From: Terriglobus sp. TAA 43 | Lineage (GTDB): Bacteria; Acidobacteriota; Terriglobia; Terriglobales; Acidobacteriaceae | DNA: 64,000 nucleotides | Reading direction: 5' to 3' | NCBI RefSeq assembly: GCF_000800015.1 | Contig: NZ_JUGR01000002.1 | Location: 434,001 to 498,000, forward strand | In this document: positions 24,443-33,951 of the stretch, one piece after another | How positions within the stretch are numbered: the first letter of the stretch is position 1 | Layout: every line of letters starts with the position of its first letter | Notes under the pieces: model-generated | The model's input: the letters and a program-made list of their open reading frames with translations, nothing else | Told to the model about the DNA's origin: nothing | Databases searched by the model: none | Position numbers and translations under genes: made by a program

Positions 24443-26580
24443 CTATTTTAGCGTTTTTGCTGGATTTTCGATGGCAGGCGGCTGGTAGACGAGGTTCCTG
24501 GGAGATGGCCCGAACGACGGCCACGGGATGAGCGGCACCTGGTTGATGCCGGGTTTTGACCAGTCACAGACACCATTGGGGAAGATGGTTTTGAGTCGAG
24601 CGAGGTCGTCTGCGCTGAATGGCGCTTTGTAATCAGTGAGATCAACGGGCTTGAGCGTACATTTCAGGACGTTTCCGGCAAGCGGTCCACCGGCCTCGTG
24701 GCGCGCGTTGGAATAAACAGGATAGTCACGCTGGCAGGGGCTGGTAGCGTCCTGAAAGACGAGCTCGTCGCGGGTGAAACGGCCCTCCGTGAAGCAGCCG
24801 TCGACGCCAGTAGAGGGTTTGTTGCGGAGGACTTTGTCGCGCTGTGTACCGGGGCGCGCGTCGCCTTTGTATGCCGTGATCCAGTGATTGAGCAGGTCCT
24901 CCGATGCTGCGTCGGTGACGATGTTGCGCCAAAAAACCATGTTCGCGGAACTGCCGTTGGCCTGACGGACACGGTCTCGTAGAGCGAAGTGAAACCAGCC
25001 GTAGTGGTAACCGCCAGTCTCTTTCGATGTGCCGTCGTCCACGATAGGGATAGAAGCAAGGCCACCCCCCCACTGAGCATCAGGCCCGACTGATAGGTGC
25101 GACGGATCGCGTCGAGATTGCCCTGGGTCCGCGATGAGACGTAGTTCGAATCGTTGTCGACTCCGCCGACCTTTTCATTGAGATCAAGGAACTGAGTAGG
25201 AGTGATGACGCCGCGATTCAGCGCGCTGAAACCGTATTGCACACCAGTGTTGTCGAAAGGACGAAGAGCGAAACCAGTCTGAGGATCGACGCCGTAGGCA
25301 TTGCGTGCCCAATCAAAGATGGTGGGGCGTGCTCCCGTGGGATTCTTATCCGGGTCGTAGCGAAGTGGCCGTGGGACTGCGTCCTTCCACATGGCAGAGA
25401 AATAGCCCTTGATGTCGTCGCGGTGCGGAACCGGGTCAGTGCGTTGCGCCTGATTCGCCGCGTCCATCATCGCGTCAACGGAGGGATAGCCGCCTATGGC
25501 CGCCTGCTGCACACCCGTGAGTGCGAGCGGCGCAGTGGACTGGAAGTAGTGCATGAGCAGATGCGCATCGAGCCCAGCAAGCGCAATGGCGAGTGCGTCA
25601 GGAAACGTTGCGCGAATCATCACGCCATCGATCAACCCAGGGAAGGCGTCGGCGATTTGCAAGGACGTGTATGCACCACCAGAGCCGCCGATGGATATCG
25701 TCCAATCCGGCACTCCGAATGTTTCGATGAAGTGTTCCTTGCCCATAGCCGTGGCTTCACCGGCAAGGATGGCGTTGCAGGAGTTGCTGGTGTGATTCAG
25801 CGTGTTGGAGAAGAGCGCGTCGCCCTGTGCGAGCCGTTCGCGATCCAGCGTGGAGACACCGAGCGCTGAACCTTGGACGTACCATCCGGCCGGGCATCCT
25901 GAGCCCTGCAATGCGACAAGATGATGATTCCATCCGCGCGGCGGAGCAAAGGGCGTAGGTTGCGGTTCGCTGGTGGGATCGTGAAGAACGGCGTTCTGGT
26001 AAATGCCGCGATCCATCGTTCCTGTCTCCACCCGGACGATGAAGTTAACCGTGTTGCCGGATGCTGTGGTGGTAATCGCAACATCACGCGGGACTTTGGT
26101 GAAGTCCTTCAGCGACTTGAATTGCAGCGAGTTCTTCGGCAGATAGACGTACTGAACAACCGTGCGCGCGGAGCAGTTTTCATCCAGCGGTTTCCCCAAC
26201 GTCGTCCCATCAGGAAGTTTGAAATCGTTGGTCTGGCAGATGAACGGTGCCATGCGCGGGCCCGAGAAAACTGGGCCTTCGATGGGATAGTTCGTCAGCG
26301 TGAGCGATGTGGTTCCGCTACGCAGTGTGTTCGCGCCGTTGCGCAGGCCGGTGATGAGTGCAAGGTAATTACCCTGCCCTTCAAAGTGGAAGGCACGGCT
26401 CACGTCTGTGCCATTGAGCGTAACGGCTGGCTTCGCTGCAAGTGTGTGCAATTCCACAAGAACATCGCCACCGGTAACCAGCGATGCGTCGGTTGAAATG
26501 GCTTTGAGCGTGGTTTGCGAGAGCGCGGGCAGTGTGGCCGCGATGAATCCTGCTGCGAGAAATGCTGTCCGTATGAGCAC
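24443..26580 (-). pseudogene. DUF6351 family secreted protein, interrupted by a frameshift
   Basis: The coding sequence reads from a signal peptide (MLIRTAFLAAGFIAATLPAL) through FSGPRMAPFICQT, GWNHHLVALQGSGCPAGWY and an alpha/beta-hydrolase-like nucleophile elbow ISIGGSGGAY (about residue 295) to LMLSGG. At a run of seven C on the plus strand (25065-25071) the frame changes. The expected C-terminal part (VDDGTSKETGGYHYGWFHF to LVYQPPAIENPAKTLK) continues in another frame to 24443. Adding one base or removing two restores a product of about 712 residues, the normal length for the family as far as I recall. It is either a sequencing error, a phase-variable tract or a real pseudogene. The activity is unknown; an esterase is plausible. 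Confidence 0.8.
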
Positions 26581-26603
26581 GGCAGCATGATACTTTGCCG
26601 GGG

Positions 26604-27482
26604 TTAGTTCTCTGAAAGATGGTCGAGATGATCGAGCACGATTATCTCCACGGGCTGTTTCAGTGATTCCAACTTCAAGCCAAGTTGTTTGCGCAGCGCT
26701 TCCTGAAAGCCCTGTCCATCCGCGTCTGCTCCAGCGGCTGCCTGTGCGTAGGGCGGTACGAAGTCAAGAACGAAATCAATGTTGCCGGTAACGCCGGTGT
26801 CGTTGATAACCGGGCGGCCAAGGTCGCCCCAACCCGTTAATGAAGTAGCGAAAACATTGATCGGCATGTCGCGCGCGCCGATGCGGAAATGAGTGCTGGC
26901 GCTGCCGGAGAGAAGCAGCAGCCCGCCACATACTTCGGGATAACCGTCTGCGTCGGCGTCAACGGTAGTCTTGCCCTCAAAGTCTTTGGAACAAGCCCCG
27001 GTATGTTTGCGGAAGTGTGGCCCAAGGGCGTCGGGCTTTACCAGTTGCATTGAATACACTGGCGCCGTGCGCATTTCATTATGGACAACAAGGCCGAATC
27101 GGTCCGCGAGCAGCGAACGCATCATGAGGCGAAGTTCATCCTTGGTGACATCGGTCTTGTCAGTGCGCGCCTGGATGTCGAACCGCGCTTCAGTTACCCA
27201 TTTGGGAGCCATGTCGCGGAACGCATCTTGTTGAGGGATGCTCATGCGATACGCGAAAGAGACAAGCAACAAAAATCCCATGTCGCGGATGTTGAGCTGG
27301 CCACCGGTGGGTGAATAAACATTTCCAGGTCCGAGCGGGACATTTGTCTGCGGGGCTTCACCACCCGGTCCCTCAACGGACTTATTCTCGCGAACGGAAG
27401 CGACATCGAAAGCAAGTTTCTGTTGCGCCGCCATAGGAAGCGCGAGCGCGAGCATTGCGATCAGACTTACGAGCATTCGCAT
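26604..27482 (-). CDS. TIGR03435 family secreted protein
   Basis: 292 residues with a signal peptide ending MAAQQ. The family hallmark FDVASVRENKS follows at once, then GGQLNIRDMGFLLLVSFAYRM, WVTEARFDIQARTDK, LRLMMRSLLADRFGLVVHNEMR and a C-terminal DTGVTGNIDFVLDF. TIGR03435 is a large paralogous family found in soil Acidobacteriota, often linked to membrane or peptidase-associated genes. The role is unknown. It lies 24 bp upstream of the DUF6351 gene on the same strand and just after the reductase gene, so a leftward cluster from 30016 to 23999 is possible. Confidence 0.9.
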   Translation of the reverse strand: MRMLVSLIAMLALALPMAAQQKLAFDVASVRENKSVEGPGGEAPQTNVPLGPGNVYSPTGGQLNIRDMGFLLLVSFAYRMSIPQQDAFRDMAPKWVTEARFDIQARTDKTDVTKDELRLMMRSLLADRFGLVVHNEMRTAPVYSMQLVKPDALGPHFRKHTGACSKDFEGKTTVDADADGYPEVCGGLLLLSGSASTHFRIGARDMPINVFATSLTGWGDLGRPVINDTGVTGNIDFVLDFVPPYAQAAAGADADGQGFQEALRKQLGLKLESLKQPVEIIVLDHLDHLSEN

Positions 27483-27507
27483 ATCGCATCCAGCCTATCG
27501 CAACTCG

Positions 27508-28530
27508 TCAGACGAGGCCGAGGTCGAAGAGGCTGTCTGCGCTGGAGTTGAGAGCTTCTTCAATGGAACGCGGTTGCCAGCCAAGGAGTTGCTGTGCTCT
27601 TGCTGACGTTGCCTGTCGGCGTTTGCCAAGCTGCGGAATCAGGTCTTTTGCGTCGGGCTTGATGAGAGCAAAGAGTCGAATCATCCAATCCGCCACCTCT
27701 CGTTTCGGCAGCTTGGCACCACGCTCTCCAAGGTGTTTGCGCAGGATGTTTGCGTATTCAATAAACGGGACGGCGTTGCCGCTGATGGCAAGAAAACGCT
27801 GCCCATTCGCCTCAGGTCGCGTCATCGCAAGCAGTTCAAGGTCAGCAACGTCACGAACATCCACGGCACCAAACGCAATCCGAGGGACACCGGGAAATTC
27901 GCCTCTCAACATGCGTTGCAGAATCTGCACAGATGCGGAAAGTTTCGGGCCTAATGCGGGACCAAAAATGCCGACTGGATTAACCGATGCAAGTTGAAGA
28001 TTGCCGCCTTCGCGCGCAAGGAAGTCCCATGCGGCGCGTTCGGCGATGGCTTTGCTTCGAATGTATGGACTGACGTCATCACCATCTACGTTCGTCCAGT
28101 CTTCTTCTGTAAACGGCGTGGCACGATCCGCATGCCCGTAGCCGATGGCTGCAAAAGAACTGGTAAGAACGACACGCTCCACGCCTGCATCGCGCGCTGC
28201 TCGAAGTACACGCAGTGTGCCTTCGCGCGCGGGCGTGGTCAGATCCATCGTCTTCTCATCTTTGCCGAAGAAGAACGGCGACGCGACGTGCAACACATAA
28301 CGACAACCTGCAACAGCCTCAGGCCATCCAGCGTCTGATGTCAGGTCAGCCGTGCTGAATTCAACGCGGCTATCACCCAGACCGGCGCGTATCAACATAT
28401 CGCAGACCTCATGACTACGATCGAGCGAGCGCACCGTGGTGCGAACCTGGTAGCCCTGACGCAACAATGCAACGATGCAGTGGATACCGACAAAGCCAGT
28501 GCCACCGGTAACAAGAACAAGATCGCTCAT
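27508..28530 (-). CDS. Extended SDR, dihydroflavonol-4-reductase-like aldehyde reductase
   Basis: 340 residues. The Rossmann motif TGGTGFVG is at the N-terminus, DLTSD and HVASPFFF line the cofactor site, SSFAAIGYG gives the Ser region and YIRSK supplies the catalytic Tyr-x-x-x-Lys (about residue 157). These enzymes reduce aldehydes or ketones with NADPH. The substrate is not indicated by the neighbours. It is a cytoplasmic protein of normal family length, transcribed leftward with TIGR03435 26 bp downstream. Confidence 0.9.
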   Translation of the reverse strand: MSDLVLVTGGTGFVGIHCIVALLRQGYQVRTTVRSLDRSHEVCDMLIRAGLGDSRVEFSTADLTSDAGWPEAVAGCRYVLHVASPFFFGKDEKTMDLTTPAREGTLRVLRAARDAGVERVVLTSSFAAIGYGHADRATPFTEEDWTNVDGDDVSPYIRSKAIAERAAWDFLAREGGNLQLASVNPVGIFGPALGPKLSASVQILQRMLRGEFPGVPRIAFGAVDVRDVADLELLAMTRPEANGQRFLAISGNAVPFIEYANILRKHLGERGAKLPKREVADWMIRLFALIKPDAKDLIPQLGKRRQATSARAQQLLGWQPRSIEEALNSSADSLFDLGLV

Positions 28531-28575
28531 GATGATTTGGATTCCAGTCTGGTTCGAAAGAACAAAGATTTTCGC

Positions 28576-29001
28576 CTAGCGTGGCGCGATGGGTTTGAAC
28601 GGACTCAGACGTGGCGTATCGAAAGTAAGGTCAGCGTGACCTGGTGCTGGATGAAGCACCTTGGATGGACGTCCCTGGCTTCGCATACGAGAGACGGCAT
28701 CCTCCCATGACGGCAATGCGTCTTCATCCGTCTCCCAATGCGTTACGCTAGCCTGATCGCACCAATGCAATAACTTTGGCATGGCTGCCTTGTGCGCTCC
28801 GGAAGTCATGTAAGCACGCATGCTTCCTGGACTATCCCACAACGTCATCGTCCAGAAAGTCCGCTTGCGGTCCGGCAACAGCGAACCCTTTCGAAAGCCT
28901 GCGGCGCTGCGCACCTGCGACTCCGACCGTAGTGCATACACCATGAATCCCGGGAGGAATCGCAGGGAACGAATACGCAGACGTGTGAGACTGACATGCA
29001 T
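28576..29001 (-). CDS. DUF3291-like protein (monooxygenase-like ferredoxin fold)
   Basis: 141 residues. The pattern SLTRLRIRSLRFLPGFMVYAL, then AAGFRKGSLLPDRKRTFWTM, DSPGSMRAYMTSGAHKAAM and LLHWCDQASVTHW matches a family related to antibiotic biosynthesis monooxygenases and spheroidene monooxygenase. The fold is a dimeric alpha-beta barrel that can bind haem or a small aromatic. No function is known. It is 7 bp from the GH43 stop on the same strand, and it follows that gene in transcription. Confidence 0.8.
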   Translation of the reverse strand: MHVSLTRLRIRSLRFLPGFMVYALRSESQVRSAAGFRKGSLLPDRKRTFWTMTLWDSPGSMRAYMTSGAHKAAMPKLLHWCDQASVTHWETDEDALPSWEDAVSRMRSQGRPSKVLHPAPGHADLTFDTPRLSPFKPIAPR

Positions 29002-29008
29002 CCGATTA

Positions 29009-30016
29009 TCACCTCGGTGAAGTCATGGGCTCGTTGATGGGCGCTGGCTTGCCGAAGTTCGGCGTGCCGTCTGCACTCCACGTAAAGGGCTGAATGCGAG
29101 GCGAACGATGATTACCGCAGCCTTGTCCCGGTTCTGGATTGGCGTGATAAACAATCCAATTCTGACCGTTAGGCGCATTGAAGAATCCGTTGTGGCCTGG
29201 GCTGTACGCATGTGCCGATGCGTCTGTTGTGAAGAAAGGATGATCGATCTTCGTCCAGCTCTTTGCGTCCAGCAGATTTGCGTTCGTCTTTGCTTCCAAC
29301 TCGCCGAGCGAATAGAAGTCCGTCCAGCACCCATTGGCTGAGAATGTGACGAAGACCTTATCGCCATGCGGCAGAAACTCCGGACCTTCATTGACACTAA
29401 CGTGACGCCCCGGCAGATCTCCGTGCAATTCCCATTCGTATGTGGGTTTACCGATGAGCGTACGTGGACTGTCGATAGTCCAAGGGCTACTCATGTGAGC
29501 GATGAAGATATCCTGCTCGCCGTCGTGATCACCCTGCCAACCTGACCAGATGATGTAATGCTGACCGTGATGCTCGAAGACAGATGCATCAATGGCCCAC
29601 TTGTCTGTGCTGTCAGCAACCTTCCCCTTCAGCGTCCATGTACCCTGCGTGGGATCGTCTGATGGATTTTCGACAACGTAAATGCGATGTCCTTCATTCT
29701 TCCCCGCGTCCGCGGCAAAGTAGATGTACCACTTGTTTCCCCAACGATGCAGCTCCGGTGCCCACAGTTCCTTCGACCACTCGTGGCCGGGCTCGGGTGT
29801 CCACACGACGACAGGCGCAGCCTTGTCCAAAGCAGCCGTATCCGCAGTCTTGCGAATCTGCAGATCCTTGCCCGTGGTGTTCATGTAGAAATACGAACCC
29901 TTGTAACGAATCACCCACGGATCGGGGCCATGATCGAGCACGGGATTCGTGAAAGTGGACTGCGCCAAGGAGATGGCCGCGAAAAGAAGCGTGGCAAGAA
30001 GGGATCGAATACGCAT
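29009..30016 (-). CDS. Secreted GH43 glycoside hydrolase (arabinanase/arabinofuranosidase-like)
   Basis: 335 residues from the ATG at 30016, which begins a good signal peptide (end SLAQS). The frame is open upstream but the extra 24 residues look non-native. The five-bladed propeller triad is visible: D32 in HGPDPWVIR (base), D143 in WAIDASVFE (pKa modulator) and E210 in VNEGPEFL (acid). The N-terminal TNPVLDHGPDP is typical of GH43. The likely activity is on arabinan or xylan side chains. The long WELHGDLPGRHVSVNE loop precedes the acid residue. The C-terminal RSPRIQPFTWSADGTP fits the family. Confidence 0.9.
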   Translation of the reverse strand: MRIRSLLATLLFAAISLAQSTFTNPVLDHGPDPWVIRYKGSYFYMNTTGKDLQIRKTADTAALDKAAPVVVWTPEPGHEWSKELWAPELHRWGNKWYIYFAADAGKNEGHRIYVVENPSDDPTQGTWTLKGKVADSTDKWAIDASVFEHHGQHYIIWSGWQGDHDGEQDIFIAHMSSPWTIDSPRTLIGKPTYEWELHGDLPGRHVSVNEGPEFLPHGDKVFVTFSANGCWTDFYSLGELEAKTNANLLDAKSWTKIDHPFFTTDASAHAYSPGHNGFFNAPNGQNWIVYHANPEPGQGCGNHRSPRIQPFTWSADGTPNFGKPAPINEPMTSPR

Positions 30017-30136
30017 CGGGGTTGATTGTAGACCGGCAACGAGCATCGCCCACACAAACAAGCGCAAAAGCAGAGAACAGGACCGCACCCGTGCGGCGAT
30101 CCAGCCCTATCGGAAGAAACGCAGGAGACGGCGTCC

Positions 30137-30460
30137 TTAGTGCGATGTGTACTTCAGGCCGAGGATGGAACCGATCAGCATCGTCAGAAAGAGCAGACGC
30201 GGCGCTGTTGCCGGTTCATCAAAGAGTGCGATACCCAGAATGGCTGCACCCACAGCACCAATGCCCACCCACACTGCGTAAGCAGTCCCGATGGGAAGCG
30301 TCTGCGCGGCGCGTGCCAACAGATACATGCTGCCCGCGAGAGCGATGAGGGTAAAGATGCTAGGAAACAAGCGGGTGAAACCGTGTGTGTATTTCAAGCC
30401 AACGGCCCACGTGGTTTCAAGAAGACCCGCGACAAAGATAAGAACCCAGGGGTTCGACAT
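30137..30460 (-). CDS. gdx: SMR family guanidinium exporter (Gdx/SugE)
   Basis: 107 residues with four membrane helices. The key Glu15 lies in the first helix (AGLLETTWAVGLKYTHGF), with the SugE/Gdx-type WAVGLKYT motif and not the EmrE pattern. GTAYAVWVGIGAVGAAILGI is the signature in helix 3. Proteins of this kind export guanidinium with protons as dual-topology dimers. A guanidine-III aptamer ends 16 bases before the ATG and strongly supports guanidinium as the substrate. The start is preceded by GGAG at 30471-30474 on the complement. Older annotation as a quaternary ammonium pump is less likely. Confidence 0.94.
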   Translation of the reverse strand: MSNPWVLIFVAGLLETTWAVGLKYTHGFTRLFPSIFTLIALAGSMYLLARAAQTLPIGTAYAVWVGIGAVGAAILGIALFDEPATAPRLLFLTMLIGSILGLKYTSH

Positions 30461-30476
30461 AAAGAGACGCTCCGCT

Positions 30477-30517
30477 GCGTCGTCTTGTCCTTACCGGGTA
30501 CGGCGCGTCTCGTCCGG
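30477..30517 (-). promoter_or_regulatory. Guanidine-III (ykkC-III) riboswitch aptamer
   Basis: On the complement the sequence reads CCGGACGAGACGCGCC then GTACCCGGTAAGGACAAG and ACGACGC. From memory it differs from the crystallised Thermobifida fusca guanidine-III aptamer at only about four of 41 positions and keeps the CCGGACGAG, GTACCCGG and AGGACAAGACG blocks that form the pseudoknot. It ends 16 nt upstream of the gdx start and abuts its Shine-Dalgarno. In this class ligand binding usually exposes or frees the ribosome-binding site, so gdx translation should rise with guanidinium. Confidence 0.92.
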
Positions 30518-30586
30518 ATCGAAAATCGATAGGTTAGATTTTGCGTTTCCTTTATAAGGGTACCATTCTGCGGCTCCCTCTAAACC

Positions 30587-30619
30587 ACGAAAAGGCCCGC
30601 GATTTGCGGGCCTTTTCGT
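30587..30619 (-). terminator. Terminator of the M48 protease gene
   Basis: A perfect 14-bp inverted repeat (arms 30587-30600 and 30606-30619, loop GATTT) with A- and T-runs in the arms. It lies just after the M48 stop and upstream of the gdx leader, so it isolates gdx from the transcript above. Confidence 0.9.
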
Positions 30620-30634
30620 TTGATTGAAGATGTT

Positions 30635-31843
30635 TTAATCACGGCGATTGAGCACCGGACGGTTGTCATTACTGTTGCCGCTGTCCTGCGTGCTGGCTGG
30701 GTCGGTGTTACTGGCGGAGGTACGGCGAAGCGTGGGCTTGTTGCCGTCCTTGCCACCGTCGACCTTGCGCTTGTTCTGGAGGCGCGCCAGGCGTGCCTTG
30801 ATGTCGTCAAACTCCGACGATGTGACCAGATAATCAGGACGCGCGGGGAGAATTGTTGCGATCTCCTGCTCGGAACGGTCGATACGATCCGGCGTCTGCG
30901 GATGATCAGAGAATGCCCGCGCCAAAACGCCCGGCTTGCGCTTCTCTAACGCGTCCAGCTTTTCAAACATGGTAATGAGACCCTGCGGATCGTAGCCGGA
31001 ACGATAGGCATACTGAATACCGAGATAGTCAGCTTCCGCCTCGAAGTTACGCGAGAACTTCAGAAAGCCAAGCGGAATGGCAAGCTGCGATGCTTCGTAG
31101 ATGCCGTACGCCGTATAACCACCCATGAAGATCAGCGGCACCGTGGAAAGCTGCATGTACTCCAGACGCGTCATCTGGCGGGCGGCATGGTGGGCGCAGA
31201 CATGCGCAATCTCATGCGCCATCACACCAGCAAGTTCGCTCTCATTGTCAGCGGCGAGGATGAGGCCACTGTTCACGTAGAAAAAGCCACCAGGCAAAGC
31301 CATGGCGTTAATCTCGTCGGAGTCGATGACCTTGATGGTGAACGGCACCTTCGCATCGGAGTTCTTCACGATGTTCTGGCCAACGCGGTTCACATACTCA
31401 ACGATGACGGGGTCTGTGATGAGGTGCGAGGAACGCTCAATCTCAACGGCGTAAGACTTGCCATTGCGAACTTCCCAGTCGGTCGAAAACCAGTTACCCA
31501 GTCCGCGGCCGCCGATGTCGCGCGTACCTGTGGCACTGACATCTTCTTCCGAACCCTTCTTGATGTCTTTCTTCAGTTCGTCGCCCGGCTCCGGAATGGG
31601 CTGATTATTATTCTTCGCGGCTTCCGCACGCGCCTTGTCCATATCGTCTTTGGTTGCCGTCACTGGGCCGTCGCCGGTGGGGCCGCCGTTCGTGGGCGCC
31701 TTCGATTGCGGCGTATTGCTAGGGTTAGAAGACGTAGGTGTCTGCGTGGAAGTGGGCGTTTGCTGACCGGAGGTTTGCGCAACCACGGGCACGACCGGAA
31801 CGGCGGCAAGAGTGGTAAGGAGAACCAGATTCTTCAGTTTCAT
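30635..31843 (-). CDS. Secreted M48 family metalloprotease
   Basis: 402 residues from the ATG at 31843 (GGAG eight bases upstream). A signal peptide ends near VVAQTS. A low-complexity Thr/Pro/Ser linker spans about 25-65. The M48 domain has INAMALPGGFFYVNSGLI, the zinc motif HEIAH at 210-214 and the third ligand in RNFEAEADYLG (Glu about 268). The C-terminal tail is polar and disordered. It is BepA/YfgC-like in layout, but I see no TPR domain. Such enzymes usually work on periplasmic or outer-membrane protein quality control. It is divergent from the DinB gene. Confidence 0.92.
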   Translation of the reverse strand: MKLKNLVLLTTLAAVPVVPVVAQTSGQQTPTSTQTPTSSNPSNTPQSKAPTNGGPTGDGPVTATKDDMDKARAEAAKNNNQPIPEPGDELKKDIKKGSEEDVSATGTRDIGGRGLGNWFSTDWEVRNGKSYAVEIERSSHLITDPVIVEYVNRVGQNIVKNSDAKVPFTIKVIDSDEINAMALPGGFFYVNSGLILAADNESELAGVMAHEIAHVCAHHAARQMTRLEYMQLSTVPLIFMGGYTAYGIYEASQLAIPLGFLKFSRNFEAEADYLGIQYAYRSGYDPQGLITMFEKLDALEKRKPGVLARAFSDHPQTPDRIDRSEQEIATILPARPDYLVTSSEFDDIKARLARLQNKRKVDGGKDGNKPTLRRTSASNTDPASTQDSGNSNDNRPVLNRRD

Positions 31844-31980
31844 AGAGGAAGCTCCCGGGCGCACGAAGCCCTATGCTGTTAGACGCAGTTTACGCCCGGA
31901 AGTTACGGTTTGGCGCGCCGCTGGAAACACCAGCTAACACACCTATCGAAGTCTGTTCCGCCCTGCGTATACTGCCCTCC

Positions 31981-32541
31981 ATGCTTCGTTCCGTCGTTTT
32001 CGCAGCATCGCTGTTGGTCGCGACCGCACTTCCTGCGCAGTCACCCGCCGCGCCCGCCACCCTACGCTCCATTCTGTTGGAGCAGTTGCGCTCGTCGCAT
32101 AACAAAGCAGAGTGGTTCACTCCGGTGAACACGGCCGTAGCGGGCATGTCTCCAGAACAGGCAAGCTGGATTCCTAAAAATGCGGCTGGCAAGGTCGACC
32201 CGGAAAATAACCACTCCGTGGGGATGCTAACCGCGCATCTTGTCTTCTGGAATGAACGGTCTCTCCAGCAGCTTCGCGGCGAGAAACCGGCCCAATTCAG
32301 CGGCAATAACGATGAAACGTTTAACAAATTCGATGCCAAGAGCTGGGCAGACATGGTTTCCCGGCTGGATAAGGTGATGACCGGATTCGAGGAGTGGACG
32401 GAGCACGCCTCCGATGCGGACCTGGCCAAGGCCGCCAGCACACTCGCACACGTCGGAACGCATAACGCGTACCATACCGGCCAGATTCTGTACGTACGCA
32501 AGCTGCAGGGTTCCTGGAATCCGGCCAACGGAGTCAAGTAA
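31981..32541 (+). CDS. DinB-like four-helix metalloenzyme-fold protein, secreted
   Basis: 186 residues from the ATG at 31981. A signal peptide (end ATALPAQS) precedes a DinB four-helix bundle. Candidate metal ligands are His in GMLTAHLVFWNER and the HVGTHNAYHTGQ cluster near the C-terminus (HxxxH). DinB/YfiT folds include thiol transferases and hydrolases, but most members are uncharacterised. Export is a noticeable feature, though common in Acidobacteriota. It is transcribed away from the M48 gene and may share its 137-bp promoter region. Confidence 0.86.
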   Translation: MLRSVVFAASLLVATALPAQSPAAPATLRSILLEQLRSSHNKAEWFTPVNTAVAGMSPEQASWIPKNAAGKVDPENNHSVGMLTAHLVFWNERSLQQLRGEKPAQFSGNNDETFNKFDAKSWADMVSRLDKVMTGFEEWTEHASDADLAKAASTLAHVGTHNAYHTGQILYVRKLQGSWNPANGVK

Positions 32542-32619
32542 GACTCTAGCGCAGAAACGCGGCTTAACAGTAAGCTGACACATACACCTTCACAAGACAT
32601 TTCAAGGACCATCTGTCGA

Positions 32620-33876
32620 ATGACCAAAGTAAAACTTGCAGCAATGATGTTCCTGGAGTTCTTCATCTGGGGCGGATGGTACGTAACTGTCAGCACCTGG
32701 GTGAGCCAGACGCTGCACTTCACCGGTGTGCAAACCGGGTGGATTGTAGGCAGCACTGCCATTGGGGCGCTCGTCTCACCGTTTCTTGCAGGATGGGTTG
32801 CGGATAACCTGATGCCCGCGCAATACATGCTGGCACTGCTCCACCTCATTGGCGCCGTGCTGCTGTATCTGGCGTCGAATCAGACACACTACGGCCCGCT
32901 GTACGGCATCATCCTGACCTACGCGGTTCTCTTCATGCCCACGCTGGGGCTGGCGAATACGGTCGCATTCCGCCACATCAACAATCCCAAGACGGAGTTC
33001 GCACCCATCCGCGTTCTGGGCACCATTGGCTGGATCTGTGCTGGCCTGCTAATCAGCTACTTCCACGCCGACGCCACTGCCCTGCCTCTGCGCATCTCCG
33101 CGGTTGCCTCCGTAGTGATGGCCTTCTACGCGCTAACGCTGCCCTCCACACCACCGCAGGCCACCGAACCCTTCTCCGTGGGCAACCTGTTCCCGGTGGA
33201 AGTGCGCCGCATGTTCCGCGATAAAAGCTTCCTGATCTTCGCGATAGCGTCCTTCCTCATCTGCATTCCGCTGCAGTTTTATTACGCTTTCACCAACCCC
33301 TTCCTGAACCAGCTGCAGGTGCACAACGCAGCCGGCATTATGACCGGCGGCCAGATGAGCGAACTGGGATGCATGCTGCTCATTCCATGGTTCTTCCGCC
33401 GCCTGGGCGTAAAGTGGATGCTGGTGAGCGGCATGCTGGCATGGGTGCTCCGCTACGCTGCCTTCGCTTACGGTAACCCCGGTTCGGGCGTGTGGATGCT
33501 GTGGCTTGGCATTCTGCTGCACGGCATCTGCTATGACTTCTTCTTCGTCACGGGCCAGATCTACACCGACCGAAAGGCTCCATTGGCCTACCGCAGCGCC
33601 GCACAGGGCCTGATCACGCTGATCACCTACGGTGTGGGCATGCTGGTGGGTGCATGGCTCAGCGGCGTTGTGGTGGACAAGTACGCCACCACACTGGCCG
33701 ACGGCACCACAGCGCACAACTGGCATGCGATCTGGATTGTGGCGGCAGGCCTGTCGCTGGTGGTTCTTGTGCTATTCACCGCCGTCTTCAAAGACAACGA
33801 AGACAAGGCAGACTCCACACTGGGCACTACGCCCCTAGTAGTGGAAGGGACTGCTGTGGCAGAAGGCACGGTCTAA
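32620..33876 (+). CDS. Nucleoside permease, NupG-like (MFS, NHS family)
   Basis: 418 residues, twelve predicted membrane helices. The start MTKVKLAAMMFLEFFIWGGW matches the NHS family N-terminus (MMFLxFFxWGxW), and NTVAFRHINNPKTEFAPIRVLGTIGW and YDFFFVTGQIYTDRKAP are family-typical. NupG-type proteins bring nucleosides in with protons across the inner membrane. In soil bacteria, relatives may carry other small molecules. It follows the DinB gene by 78 bp and ends in a clear terminator. Confidence 0.88.
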   Translation: MTKVKLAAMMFLEFFIWGGWYVTVSTWVSQTLHFTGVQTGWIVGSTAIGALVSPFLAGWVADNLMPAQYMLALLHLIGAVLLYLASNQTHYGPLYGIILTYAVLFMPTLGLANTVAFRHINNPKTEFAPIRVLGTIGWICAGLLISYFHADATALPLRISAVASVVMAFYALTLPSTPPQATEPFSVGNLFPVEVRRMFRDKSFLIFAIASFLICIPLQFYYAFTNPFLNQLQVHNAAGIMTGGQMSELGCMLLIPWFFRRLGVKWMLVSGMLAWVLRYAAFAYGNPGSGVWMLWLGILLHGICYDFFFVTGQIYTDRKAPLAYRSAAQGLITLITYGVGMLVGAWLSGVVVDKYATTLADGTTAHNWHAIWIVAAGLSLVVLVLFTAVFKDNEDKADSTLGTTPLVVEGTAVAEGTV

Positions 33877-33898
33877 AGAAACACAACAGAAGCAGAAA

Positions 33899-33932
33899 GG
33901 GGATGCGGGTTCTTCGCATCCCCTCCTCTTTT
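33899..33932 (+). terminator. Rho-independent terminator
   Basis: GGGGATGCG at 33899-33907 pairs with CGCATCCCC at 33915-33923, followed by TCCTCTTTT. It lies between the permease and the convergent isomerase gene. Confidence 0.88.
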
Positions 33933-33951
33933 GTTCACACAGCCGCAGCTT

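Noticed and set aside
31890-32849. 319-codon minus-strand frame over the DinB and permease genes
   Set aside because: It spans two well supported plus-strand genes and their gap, with a Ser/Cys-rich random composition.
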